Assembly (NCBI RefSeq): GCF_004114535.1
Contig: NZ_LBJC01000081.1
Location: 1-64,000, forward strand
Length of the DNA: 64,000 bases
Origin: Bradyrhizobium nanningense
Lineage (GTDB): Bacteria > Pseudomonadota > Alphaproteobacteria > Rhizobiales > Xanthobacteraceae
Direction: 5' to 3'
The stretch's first letter is position 1, and every line of letters starts with the position of its first letter. The notes under the pieces are model-generated. The model was not told where the DNA came from, did no database searches, and was given only the letters and a program-made list of their open reading frames with translations. Made by a program: the position numbers and the translations under genes. Shown here piece by piece: positions 41,787 through 49,926 of this stretch.

Positions 41787-41928
41787 TCCTGCCCGCACAT
41801 TTGCAGCTCCGCCCGGTTGACCCGGCCTGCCGATTCAGGCTTGCTTCGCGCTTGCGATCAGGCGCCGAATGTTGCGTGAGCCCAGTCGGTACGGCGGCGG
41901 TCACCACGCCTTGGCCTAGGCATCACAC

Positions 41929-42522
41929 ATGTCCGCGACGGTCGTCCCCCTGCCGCCGAACGCATCGTCCGAAACCATCGACTTCCTGCGGCGGATGGCC
42001 AGCATGGTGTCGGGGCGGAACGGCGAGATGCTGCTGCGCGCGGCCAGGCTGATCGAGTCGCTGGCACGGCGGGCGATGTCGGCCGAGCGGCTCTATCACG
42101 AGCAGCAGATCGAGAGCACGCGCAACGCCGAGCTGCGCGAGGCCGCCGAGCTCGCCTCCGATGCCATGGTCAGCCAGAGCGAGGCGCTGCGGGCGCAGCT
42201 TGCCGAGGTCATCGCGGCATCCGCAGCCGAGCGCGCCGCCTTCGATGCCGAGCGCGGCAAGCTGATCGGCCTGATGCAGAATGCCGAGAGCCATATCGTC
42301 AAGCTGACGACCGAGCTGGACAGCTTGCGCGCCTCCGTCGACAGTTTGAACGAGACCGCGGTCTCGGTGCCGATCGAGGTGCTGCGGCTGGCGCGGACGC
42401 AGTTCGACTATCTCTCCAGCGGCTTTGCCCACAAGGGTGACGTGATCTCGCAGGCGATGAGCGAGATCGGCGGCTTTGCGATCGACCAGGCGCTGACGGC
42501 AAAGAAGACGGACACCGCCTGA
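41929..42522 (+). CDS. Coiled-coil hypothetical protein, 197 aa
   Basis: A polar lead with a hydrophobic-free N-terminus is followed by a long helical region rich in Ala, Glu and Arg (ARLIESLARRAMSAERLYHEQQIESTRNAELREAAELA... to AESHIVKLTTELDSLRASVDSLNET), a predicted coiled coil of about 110 residues. The tail LARTQFDYLSSGFAHKGDVISQAMSEIGG is not recognised. No signal peptide. Function unknown; a cytoplasmic structural or scaffolding role is only a guess. Confidence 0.65.
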   Translation: MSATVVPLPPNASSETIDFLRRMASMVSGRNGEMLLRAARLIESLARRAMSAERLYHEQQIESTRNAELREAAELASDAMVSQSEALRAQLAEVIAASAAERAAFDAERGKLIGLMQNAESHIVKLTTELDSLRASVDSLNETAVSVPIEVLRLARTQFDYLSSGFAHKGDVISQAMSEIGGFAIDQALTAKKTDTA

Positions 42523-42601
42523 GACGAGCCGACAGCCTGCGTCAAATTGACAGCGCGCGGCTCCGTTGTTCTACTCCCTCAAAGTCATAAGGGAGGATCT
42601 G

Positions 42602-43594
42602 ATGCCGACGGCATTTCGCGCCGCCATGGCGCTCATTGCGCTCTGCGTTTCCACTGTGCTCGCCCATGCGCAATCCCTGCCGAGGGAAGTCGCCACCCGT
42701 GCCGAGATCTACCCAATCCCCTCGCTCACACTCTCCGACCAGCAATTCCTCAGCGGCGATGCGGCGGCCGGCAAGGCGGTGACGGTGGCGGGCGAATTCC
42801 GCGTCGCGCAAGGCACCGGCAAACTCCCCGTCGTGGTGCTAATGCACGGCTCCAGCGGCGTCGGCGCCACCACCGAGGCCTGGGTGCACGCCTTCAACGC
42901 CATGGGCATCTCCACCTTCGTGATCGACGGATTCACCGGCCGCGGGCTGACGGTGGTGGGACCAAACCAGGCGCTGCTCGGCCGGCTCAATCTGATCGTC
43001 GACATCTACCGCTCGCTGGAGATCCTGGCGAAACACCCGCGCGTCGATCCTGATCGCATCGTGCTGATGGGCTTTTCCCGGGGCGGACAGGCGACCCTCT
43101 ATGCGAGCCTCGAGCGCTTCAACAAGCTCTGGAACAAGTCCGGCATCCAGTTCGCGGCCTACATCCCGTTCTATCCGGACTGCTCGACGACGTATCAGGG
43201 CGATGCCGAGGTCGCCGCGCGCCCGATCCGCATCTTCCACGGCGCGCCCGACGACTACAATCCCGTCAAGAGCTGCAAGGCCTTTGTCGAGCGGCTCAAG
43301 GCCGCGGGCCGCGACGTGGCGTTGACGGAATATCCTGACAGCGCGCACGGCTTTGACAGCGGCCTGCTCGGCGTCACCACTGTTGCCGTGTCCGCCAACG
43401 CGCAGACCGTGCGCAACTGCCGCATCAAGGAAGGTGACGGCGGCGTGCTCATGAACGGTGATACCAACGCGCCCTTCACCTACAAGGATGCCTGCGTCGA
43501 GCTCAACCCGCATGTCGGCGGCAATCCGAAGACGGCTGCGGAGTCGCGCAAGGCCGTGGAGGCGTTCTTGCAGGTGCTGTTCAAGCTGGGATAG
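42602..43594 (+). CDS. Exported dienelactone-hydrolase-like alpha/beta hydrolase
   Basis: 330 residues. The signal peptide MPTAFRAAMALIALCVSTVLAHAQ is clear. The hydrolase domain has the oxyanion region VVLMHGSSGVG, the nucleophile elbow GFSRGGQ (Ser), an Asp in HGAPDDYNPV and a His in YPDSAHGFDSG. The catalytic triad is complete. Dienelactone-hydrolase-type enzymes cleave ester or lactone bonds; substrate unknown. The start at 42602 follows GGGAGG. It is followed by a repeat and the convergent beta-lactamase gene. Confidence 0.87.
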   Translation: MPTAFRAAMALIALCVSTVLAHAQSLPREVATRAEIYPIPSLTLSDQQFLSGDAAAGKAVTVAGEFRVAQGTGKLPVVVLMHGSSGVGATTEAWVHAFNAMGISTFVIDGFTGRGLTVVGPNQALLGRLNLIVDIYRSLEILAKHPRVDPDRIVLMGFSRGGQATLYASLERFNKLWNKSGIQFAAYIPFYPDCSTTYQGDAEVAARPIRIFHGAPDDYNPVKSCKAFVERLKAAGRDVALTEYPDSAHGFDSGLLGVTTVAVSANAQTVRNCRIKEGDGGVLMNGDTNAPFTYKDACVELNPHVGGNPKTAAESRKAVEAFLQVLFKLG

Positions 43595-43629
43595 GCGCGT
43601 CTGCGCTCCGGCGTCGACGCTACATACTC

Positions 43630-43748
43630 CGTCATTGCGAGCGCAGCGACTTGTCCGCCGAAGCCTTGGCGAAGGCGGAAGCAATCCAGAAGTCTTTCCG
43701 CAGACACATTTCTGGATTGCTTCGTCGCAAGGGCTCCTCGCAATGACG
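43630..43748. repeat. Palindromic intergenic repeat, family E (fullest copy)
   Basis: CGTCATTGCGAGCG at the left mirrors CTCGCAATGACG at the right, and AAGCAATCCAGAA mirrors TTCTGGATTGCTTC inside. Half copies are at 92-142 and 35450-35486. Confidence 0.75.
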
Positions 43749-43789
43749 AGCCCGACGGCTCTCGCGGCTTCAAGGCTTATCCGATAGCG

Positions 43790-44647
43790 CTAGATCGCGC
43801 CGATCTCGGCAAGGCACGCCTGCGTCAGCGGCATGCGCTCACTGATGTGGCGCGGCTCTTTGCAATCCATGTTGAGCGCGAACACCGTGTGCGCCTCGCC
43901 CTTCTCGGCCCAGCCGACCATCCAGCCGAGCGACGGCTCGCCGCGCTCGGCGCCGAGCAGGCCGGACTTGGCGCGGATGACGCTATCGCCGACCTTGGTC
44001 ACCGGCAGGATGTCGGCGACCAGATCCTGGCTGCGCTTGCTGACCGGCAACGTGCGGCGGCGCAGCCGGTCGACGAAATCGATCTGCTCGACCGGATCGA
44101 TGCGCAAGGCTCCGGTGAGCCAGAACTGGTCGATGCGGCCGCCGATGTCGCGGTTGCCGTAGTCGAACTCGTCGACATATTTCTGCATGCGCTCCTGCCC
44201 GATGCGGCGCGCGATCTCCTGATAGACCGGCACCGCACTCACCGCGATCGCACTGCGCAGCGTGTGATCCTTGTTCCAGGCTTCGATTGGACGCTTCACG
44301 CCGTCCCACGGGAAGACGTCCTTGTCGGGGTCAGCGACCACGCCGGTCTCGAGCGCGATCAGCGAGTTCGGAATCTTGAACGTCGAGGCTGGTAGCTTGC
44401 CCTCGCCCGAGCGCTCCTTGTCACTGGCGACGATCAGATAGTCCTCGACCTTGTAGCCGACGAAGGTGCCTGACGTGCCGAGATCGGTGAAGCGCTTTGA
44501 CAGGCTTTCGCGGATCTCGTTGCGCGGCGGCGCGACGTGGGCGAGCGCGCGCTGCGGCATGGTGGCGGCCGCAGCAAGAAGGCCGAGGGTGGAACGGCGG
44601 GTCAGCAAGGGCGATGTCCGTTGAGTGATGAAAGCGGGCGCGACCAT
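43790..44647 (-). CDS. Class D (OXA-type) beta-lactamase
   Basis: 285 residues with an N-terminal signal (LTRRSTLGLLAAAATM). All class D motifs are present: STFK (Ser88-Lys91, the carboxylatable lysine), SAV (Ser137), YGN (163-165) and KSG (227-229). The omega-region WLTGAL with Trp176 is also typical. It would hydrolyse penicillins and perhaps oxacillin in the periplasm. The gene has the same base composition as its neighbours and no mobile element beside it, so it looks resident rather than acquired. No LysR-type or BlaR-type regulator is adjacent. Confidence 0.93.
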   Translation of the reverse strand: MVAPAFITQRTSPLLTRRSTLGLLAAAATMPQRALAHVAPPRNEIRESLSKRFTDLGTSGTFVGYKVEDYLIVASDKERSGEGKLPASTFKIPNSLIALETGVVADPDKDVFPWDGVKRPIEAWNKDHTLRSAIAVSAVPVYQEIARRIGQERMQKYVDEFDYGNRDIGGRIDQFWLTGALRIDPVEQIDFVDRLRRRTLPVSKRSQDLVADILPVTKVGDSVIRAKSGLLGAERGEPSLGWMVGWAEKGEAHTVFALNMDCKEPRHISERMPLTQACLAEIGAI

Positions 44648-44683
44648 GCAGCCGCTCCATGGTGAAACGATGACAGGTAGGAC

Positions 44684-44947
44684 CTACCGCCCCCGGCCCG
44701 ACAGCCGCAGCACGAACACCAGGACCTCGGCGACGGCCTTGTAGAGGTCCGGCGGAATCTCCTCGCCAAGCTCGACCTTGGACAGCGCGCCGGCCAAGAC
44801 CTCGTTTTCCTCGATCGGGATGTCGTGGGCCTTGGCGATCTCGACGATCTTTTCGCCGATCGTGCCCTTGCCCTTGGCGACGACAACCGGCGCGCCAGAA
44901 CCCTTCTCGTAATGCAGCGCGATCGCGAGCTTGGACGGGTCGCTCAT
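44684..44947 (-). CDS. FlhB C-terminal-domain homologue, 87 aa
   Basis: AIALHYEKGSGAPVVVAKGKGTIGEKIVEIAKAHDIPIEENEVLAGALSKVELGEEIPPDLYKAVAEVLVFVLRL is the small cytoplasmic FlhB/YscU-like domain. No NPTH autocleavage motif and no membrane part are present, so it is the stand-alone form (FhlB-like). Its role in flagellar export is known only loosely, as a substitute for part of FlhB. ATG at 44947 overlaps the stop of the FliK gene by 4 bases, so they are translationally coupled. Confidence 0.87.
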   Translation of the reverse strand: MSDPSKLAIALHYEKGSGAPVVVAKGKGTIGEKIVEIAKAHDIPIEENEVLAGALSKVELGEEIPPDLYKAVAEVLVFVLRLSGRGR

Positions 44948-46563
44948 GTGGCACGATCCAGGAAGTGGCCGGCGCGGGCCGGCGCCGGTTGAGGTGGCGT
45001 GCCGTCCCGAACCAGGATGTCGCCGGGCTTGAGCTCGGCCCTCGTCAACGCCTGGCTGAGCTCACCGATGCCGGCGCGGAGCTGCTGCGCCGTTGCCGGC
45101 CGCTCCGCCCACATCCGCACGAAGGTCTTGTCGCCGCTCAGCGTGATCAGCGCGTGGACGGGGCCTGCCGGCTCGACATTGAGCGTGAAGCGCGCGCGCC
45201 AGGCCTGCTTGGCCGAATCGGCGGATTCGCCGGCACCGTCGCGCGAGATCTCGAACTGCGCCATCGCGGTGCCTTGCGGCGTTGCAAAGGGAATCTCGAA
45301 ATTCCACTGCGGCACGCTTGGATCAACGCGGTGACCGCTGGCGTCGGTGCGATCGGGGAGCGATGCGACCTGCAGCAGGGTCTGCCGCGCAATCGCGGCA
45401 TCGGTCTCGTCAAGCAGGCGATGCACGGTCGCAGAGAGCGGCGTATCCGGCGCGAGCGATGGCGAGGCGATCGACTGCGCCGATGGCAGCGCGCCGCGGA
45501 ACGGTGGCGGTGTCGCGCGCGCCGCTGCCTCGAGGATGTGGCCATCGGGCACGACTTTGTTGGAGCCGGGGACATTGCCGGTCAGGCGCGGCAGGTTTTG
45601 CGTGACCTCCTGCAGCAGACTCGCGGCAAGGCCAGCGGACATGGTCCTGGGTGTCGCCGTCTGAGGCGCGTCGGCCGCCATGTCGGCCAGCACCGCGGCC
45701 GCGAGATTGGCATTGCGCGGCATTTGCGGCTGTTGGGCAATCTCGGGGGCGATTGACGGCGATACGGCCTGCGCGACCTCACCTGCCGGCTGAGCCGGCG
45801 CGGCGGCGACCTGCGGCATCGCCGTGGTGCTGGCCGGAATCGTGGCGCCCTGGCTCTGCGGCGCGACCGTCTCGATCGTGGCCAGCGTCTGGCGCAACAC
45901 CAGCAGCGCCGCTTTCAAATCCGGAACGGCACCGGAGGACGGCGTCGTGCCTGCGGCCAGCGACGCCTCGAGGAACAGACCTGACTTTTGGAAGGCGGAT
46001 TCGATGTCGCCACCTTCGAGGTCGGTGTTGAGCGTCGTCTGCTGTGCCAGCACGTCCAGCACCGCCTGCTTCAAGCCCGCCGGCAAATCGCTGCCGGTGA
46101 CGATTGCCGCCAGATTGGCGAACAGCGGCGCCTGGCTGCCCTGCTTTGCCGCAGCCTCGGCCGAGGCTGCGGTGACGGCGACCTGCTCCAACGGAGTGAG
46201 CGTATTGCGCGGCGCGCTCGCGGACGGCGCGAGCGGCGGGCTTTCCACCAGCGAGGCGGCGCGGGGCGTCAGCGTGACCTGATCGGGAGTTGCCTCGCCT
46301 GCGCCGCTCATGACCGCAAGGCGGATGGTGCCGTCGCTCTGCGACACTGCGAGCTGCAGATTCTGACCCGGTGTCAGCGCCACCTCCGACATCACGTCCA
46401 TCGAGAGGTTGGCGATCGCGATCCGCACCAGATTGTCGGCCATCACGCTGACGACGCGTGCGTCCACGACGCTGCCGGCCTGAAGCACGAGATCGGGCGT
46501 CGTCGCACCAGCCGCGGGGCTGGCGGCACTGACGGGAAGGATGGAAGTGACGGGCGTCGGCAT
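44944..46563 (-). CDS. FliK-family flagellar hook-length control protein
   Basis: 539 residues. The N-terminal part has LVLQAGSVVDARVVSVMADNLVRIAIANLSMDVMS followed by a long Ala/Pro/Gln-rich, low-complexity linker of 300 residues. The C-terminal globular domain has RARFTLNVEPAGPVHALITL and RPATAQQLRAGIGELSQALTRAELKPGDILV, the FliK C-domain pattern that contacts FlhB. It acts as a ruler for hook assembly. Found with the FlhB-like gene but away from any other flagellar gene in the window. The linker varies between species, so the length carries little meaning. Confidence 0.82.
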   Translation of the reverse strand: MPTPVTSILPVSAASPAAGATTPDLVLQAGSVVDARVVSVMADNLVRIAIANLSMDVMSEVALTPGQNLQLAVSQSDGTIRLAVMSGAGEATPDQVTLTPRAASLVESPPLAPSASAPRNTLTPLEQVAVTAASAEAAAKQGSQAPLFANLAAIVTGSDLPAGLKQAVLDVLAQQTTLNTDLEGGDIESAFQKSGLFLEASLAAGTTPSSGAVPDLKAALLVLRQTLATIETVAPQSQGATIPASTTAMPQVAAAPAQPAGEVAQAVSPSIAPEIAQQPQMPRNANLAAAVLADMAADAPQTATPRTMSAGLAASLLQEVTQNLPRLTGNVPGSNKVVPDGHILEAAARATPPPFRGALPSAQSIASPSLAPDTPLSATVHRLLDETDAAIARQTLLQVASLPDRTDASGHRVDPSVPQWNFEIPFATPQGTAMAQFEISRDGAGESADSAKQAWRARFTLNVEPAGPVHALITLSGDKTFVRMWAERPATAQQLRAGIGELSQALTRAELKPGDILVRDGTPPQPAPARAGHFLDRAT

Positions 46564-46631
46564 CTCAGGGGGCCCAAGGGAGCACGGGAGCGAGCACGCC
46601 CCACCCTAAGGCCTTCGTCGTAAACCTCTCG

Positions 46632-47426
46632 TTAAGGACCTTTGGCCACAGGCGCCTTGACCGCCGCCAACACCGTCACGGCAGCCTCGAAATCCCGCAG
46701 GCGCGTGGCCCGGCGGGCGGCAGCCTCCTCGTCCACGCCCCATTGCTCGGCGTTCCAGTCCTCGTCGACATGGGCGGCGGCCCAGACCTGACCGGCATCG
46801 TGCACGCCATGGGCCAGCGCCAAGGCCAGCAGTGCCGAGCCGGTCAGGGTCGTCACCATGTGGAGCGCGGCGACCGACCAGGCGTCCTCGGGCAGCGCGG
46901 CGCGGGCGGCCTTCAGCGCCTCGTCGGGCTGCTTCACGTGCATGACGCCCTCGGACAAAATGAAATGCGCCCCCAGCGTCTCCGCGGCCCAGAACACCGC
47001 AGGGTCCCAATGCGCGGCCTCGCGCGCAACCAGCCCCTCGGGATGGCCGGCGCGATAGAACAGCAGATCGGACTCGAAATATCTTGCGAGGTCGTCGCTG
47101 ACCAGCCCAACGCGGTCGACGACGCCCTCGATCACGCTATTTGCAATTCGCGTCAGCGGCATGCTCACCGGGTCGATGCTCTCGCCCTGGGCCGCCCATT
47201 CCGCGGCCACGGCACCGGCCAGCGTCCGCGCAGGGATCACCACCTGGCGGCCAGACGGCGTGCGGATCGGCTTGCCATCGAGCGTGATGGCAAAACCGCC
47301 CTCGGCATCAGTGACACCGGCCTCCTTGTAGAAGCGCTTGCGCAGCGGCGTGCGCGCGGACGCGCGCGCCGATTCCCGCGGATCGGGCGGGGTTTGCCCC
47401 GCGGCTTCTTCGAACAATTCGCGCAT
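46632..47426 (-). CDS. ATP12-family F1-ATPase assembly chaperone
   Basis: 264 residues. The core is KRFYKEAGVTDAEGGFAITLDGKPIRTP followed by WAAQGESIDPVSMPLTRIANSVIEGV and DLLFYRAGHPEGLVAREAAHWDPAVFW. This is the pattern of mitochondrial ATP12 and its alphaproteobacterial homologues. It binds the F1 alpha subunit during assembly of ATP synthase; this is known from mitochondria and inferred here. The gene lies in a block with rluA, as in many alphaproteobacteria. Confidence 0.92.
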   Translation of the reverse strand: MRELFEEAAGQTPPDPRESARASARTPLRKRFYKEAGVTDAEGGFAITLDGKPIRTPSGRQVVIPARTLAGAVAAEWAAQGESIDPVSMPLTRIANSVIEGVVDRVGLVSDDLARYFESDLLFYRAGHPEGLVAREAAHWDPAVFWAAETLGAHFILSEGVMHVKQPDEALKAARAALPEDAWSVAALHMVTTLTGSALLALALAHGVHDAGQVWAAAHVDEDWNAEQWGVDEEAAARRATRLRDFEAAVTVLAAVKAPVAKGP

Positions 47427-47515
47427 GTGAGTTTTGGGTTCCGGTCGCTGGATGCTAGGCTTCTAAGATAAGGGTTTTAAGCCAAGACTTGCGGCCGATA
47501 AAGCGAGCGGCGGGC

Positions 47516-47962
47516 ATGAGGGAACTTGCGGGCATTGGGGCCCTGTTAGCCGGGCTCTGGCCGGCCGCGGCGGAGGCCGGTTTTCGCACCCCGGAATCGC
47601 TGGTCCGCAACGTCTATGCCCATTACGGAGACGGCGCGCCGGAGCTGTCCAACGGACTGCCGCGGGATGCGGCGACCGCCCGCCAGTTCTTTGATCCTCC
47701 CGTGCGCAGGGCCTGGAGCGCGCCGCGAATCGAGCCCTACGACTTCCTGGTGCAGAGCCGGAGCTGGAAGCTCGGCCCGGTCGCGATCACGGTCGTCCGC
47801 AGGCAATATGACAAGACCTATGTCGCCGCGAACTTCGATAACCGCGGCAAGGCCGTGACGCTGAACTTCATCCTGGTCAACGGACCGGAGGGCTGGCTGA
47901 TCACGGATGTCGAGAGCCCGCATGACAGCTTGCGGATGTTTCTGGAGCAGTTTCGGAAGTGA
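47516..47962 (+). CDS. Exported DUF3828-like protein, 148 aa
   Basis: Signal peptide MRELAGIGALLAGLWPAAAEA, then TPESLVRNVYAHYGDG and a globular part with PRDAATARQFFDPPVRRAW and VTVVRRQYDKTYVAANFDNRGKAVTLNFILVNGPEGWLITDVESP. The last resembles the NTF2/DUF3828 fold often seen in exported proteins of unknown function. The start at 47516 is chosen over 47489 because it makes a proper signal peptide. Function unknown. Confidence 0.72.
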   Translation: MRELAGIGALLAGLWPAAAEAGFRTPESLVRNVYAHYGDGAPELSNGLPRDAATARQFFDPPVRRAWSAPRIEPYDFLVQSRSWKLGPVAITVVRRQYDKTYVAANFDNRGKAVTLNFILVNGPEGWLITDVESPHDSLRMFLEQFRK

Positions 47963-47990
47963 GGAGTGGAGTTGGCAACCCAACCACCGC

Positions 47991-48124
47991 TGTCATGCCC
48001 CGGCTTGACCGGGGCATCCAGTACGCCGCGGCGGACATCGTGAGAGCGAACTCTCAAATGCCGGCTTCCGGAATACCGGATCGCCCGCCCCAGTGCGCAA
48101 GTGCGCACAAGGCGGGCGATGACA
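47991..48124. repeat. Palindromic intergenic repeat, family C
   Basis: TGTCATGCCCCGGCTTGACC and a far end GGCGGGCGATGACACC bracket a GGGGCATCCAGTACGCCGCGG block shared with 33621-33721. A perfect inner hairpin CATTTGAGAGTT-type stem and GTGCGCAAGTGCGCAC are also visible. Confidence 0.65.
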
Positions 48125-48149
48125 CCGGGTATATGGCGAGCTGAGCGCC

Positions 48150-49376
48150 CTACTCCTCCGGCGCGTTCTCGATCGGATCAAACCGGCTTGCATCGAGCCC
48201 GAGCAGATTCCACGACTGCTGCATGTGCGGCGGCAGCGGCGCGGTGGCGTCGATCACGCCGCCGCGCGGATGCGGAATGACGATGCGGCGCGCGAGCAGA
48301 TGCAGCCGGTTCTGCAGGCCACCCGGCAATTGCCAATTCTCGATGTTGAAATATTTGGGATCGCCAACGATGGGATGGCCGATATGGGCCATGTGGGCGC
48401 GCAGCTGGTGGGTGCGGCCCGTCACCGGCTTCAGCGACACCCAGGTCAGCTTGTTGCCGGCGGTCTCGACCACTGCGTAGTAGGTCACCGCGTGGCTCGC
48501 GCCCTCGTCACCGTGCTGGGCGATGCGCATGATGGTATCGTCCTCGCTCTCCTCCTTCGCGAGGAAGGTCGAAATGCGGCCCTGCTTCGGCTTCGGCAGG
48601 CCCGGCACCAGCGCCCAATAGACTTTTCGCGCCGACCGCGAGCGGAACGCGCCGGTCAGATGCGAGGCCGCAAAGCGTGTCTTGGCTATCAGCAAGCAGC
48701 CCGAGGTCTCGCGATCGATACGGTGCACGAGGCGCGGCTTCTGGCCCTTGGCATCGCGCATCACCTCCAGCATCTGGTCGATATGCCGCGTCATGCCCGA
48801 GCCGCCCTGCACGGCAAGGCCGGCGGGCTTGTTGAGAACGAGGACGTCGTCATCCTCAAAGATCGTCATCTCCTTGAGCGCCTTGAGCGTCTTCTGCGCA
48901 GCCTCCGAGAGCTCGCCGACCACCTTGGGCGCGTCGAGCTTCAGCGGCGGGATGCGGACGCTCTGTCCCTCCTCCAGCCGGTCCTTGCTGTCGACGCGCT
49001 TGCCGTCGACGCGCAGCTCGCCTTTGCGGACGACGCGCTGGATGTGGGAGAACGACAGACCGGGGAAGCGCGCTTCAAGGAAACGGTCGACCCGCATGTT
49101 GTTCTCGTCCGCCGTCACCTTGACGGTCTGCACCTTGGTCGGCAGCAGCGCCTCGACGGGCTTTTCGGGCACAGGCCGTTCCTGTGCAGCTTTGGGCGGC
49201 CGCCGCTCGGCGCGTTCGGGGGCACGCCGCTCGGCACGCTCACCGGCAAAGCGCGGCGGCTTGCCGCCCGAACGCGGGCCGGCTTTCTTCGCGCCGCGTG
49301 CCTGATGCGGACGTGAGTCGTCGCGCTCGTCCCGCGAACGGGGCTTTGGGTTCATTCTCTTGATGCGGCGGCTCAT
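48150..49376 (-). CDS. RluA-family 23S rRNA pseudouridine synthase
   Basis: 408 residues. The first ~85 are an Arg/Pro/Lys-rich lead of low complexity, followed by an S4 RNA-binding domain (about 92-140, MRVDRFLEARFPGLSFSHIQRVVRKGELRVDGKRV). The catalytic domain has VHRIDRETSGCLLIAK with catalytic Asp221. RluC/RluD-type enzymes convert specific uridines of 23S rRNA to pseudouridine. The start at 49376 forms ATGA with the stop of the truncated antitoxin gene, a translational coupling that supports it; ATG at 49355 is the alternative. The gene is the last of a tightly packed minus-strand run. Confidence 0.9.
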   Translation of the reverse strand: MSRRIKRMNPKPRSRDERDDSRPHQARGAKKAGPRSGGKPPRFAGERAERRAPERAERRPPKAAQERPVPEKPVEALLPTKVQTVKVTADENNMRVDRFLEARFPGLSFSHIQRVVRKGELRVDGKRVDSKDRLEEGQSVRIPPLKLDAPKVVGELSEAAQKTLKALKEMTIFEDDDVLVLNKPAGLAVQGGSGMTRHIDQMLEVMRDAKGQKPRLVHRIDRETSGCLLIAKTRFAASHLTGAFRSRSARKVYWALVPGLPKPKQGRISTFLAKEESEDDTIMRIAQHGDEGASHAVTYYAVVETAGNKLTWVSLKPVTGRTHQLRAHMAHIGHPIVGDPKYFNIENWQLPGGLQNRLHLLARRIVIPHPRGGVIDATAPLPPHMQQSWNLLGLDASRFDPIENAPEE

Positions 49377-49639
49377 GCGGTCTTTCCAAGCTTTCGTGTC
49401 GACTGGGCGTTGGCGCGGCGGGGCAGCGACGCTAGCTGCGCGCCGACCTCCTTCTCCGCCAGCCGCAGCTCATATTGCTGTGGCAGGTTCATCCAGAATT
49501 GCGGGCTGGTGCCGAACCAGTGACCCAGGCGCAGCGCCGGGTCAGCGGTGATGCCGAGTTCGCGCAGTTCTTCGGCGAGGTGCCCACCGGGATGAATGGA
49601 TGTCCCGCGCGCGGTCACTCGGGATAAAGGCAATGTCAT
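49373..49639 (-). CDS. HigA-type antitoxin lacking its helix-turn-helix
   Basis: 88 residues. The start segment SIHPGGHLAEELRELGI and the end TADPALRLGHWFGTSPQFWMNLPQQYELRLAEKEVG are the first and last parts of a normal HigA (VapI) antitoxin. Between ELGI and TAD a normal protein has about 25 more residues carrying the DNA-recognition helices. Here the two join in frame, with no stop or frame change. The product should not bind its operator. It overlaps the upstream antitoxin stop (ATGA at 49636-49639) and its own stop overlaps the rluA start by 4 bases. No partner HigB for this second antitoxin is visible. Confidence 0.82.
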   Translation of the reverse strand: MTLPLSRVTARGTSIHPGGHLAEELRELGITADPALRLGHWFGTSPQFWMNLPQQYELRLAEKEVGAQLASLPRRANAQSTRKLGKTA

Positions 49640-49926
49640 ACCAATTCGACTTTCAGCGTCCGTCCCACGGCGCTCGCCGCACGCTGCAAGGTATCAAGCG
49701 TCACGGAGGGCGTCGTCGGATCAAGAAGTCTATCGAGTTGGCGACGACTCGTCTTCATACGTTCCGCCATCGCCGTCTTCGTAATTCCCTGCGTCTTCAT
49801 TGCTTCCGTGAGTTGCTCGGCAATGAGTTCCTTGATGGCACGCTCCTCACACGCCCCAAGGATACCTTGCTCGGCAAGAAACTCGTCGAACGTCTCTTCG
49901 CTCACGCGCACTTTTCTCTTCGCCAT
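49636..49926 (-). CDS. XRE-family antitoxin (HigA-like), intact
   Basis: 96 residues. The helix-turn-helix is complete: QLTEAMKTQGITKTAMAERMKTSRRQLDRLLDPTTPSVTLDTLQRAASAVGRTL. An acidic lead (VSEETFDEFLAEQGILGACEERAIKELIA) is the likely toxin-binding part. It follows the broken toxin gene with a TAATG overlap of one base and is itself overlapped by the next gene by 4 bases. An antitoxin of this kind represses its own promoter together with the toxin. Confidence 0.85.
   Translation of the reverse strand: MAKRKVRVSEETFDEFLAEQGILGACEERAIKELIAEQLTEAMKTQGITKTAMAERMKTSRRQLDRLLDPTTPSVTLDTLQRAASAVGRTLKVELV

Noticed and set aside
39719..42052. Plus-strand open frame of 777 codons over the carboxylase and DUF4260 genes
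   Set aside because: It overlaps two supported genes on different strands and ends in Arg/Pro-rich noise.
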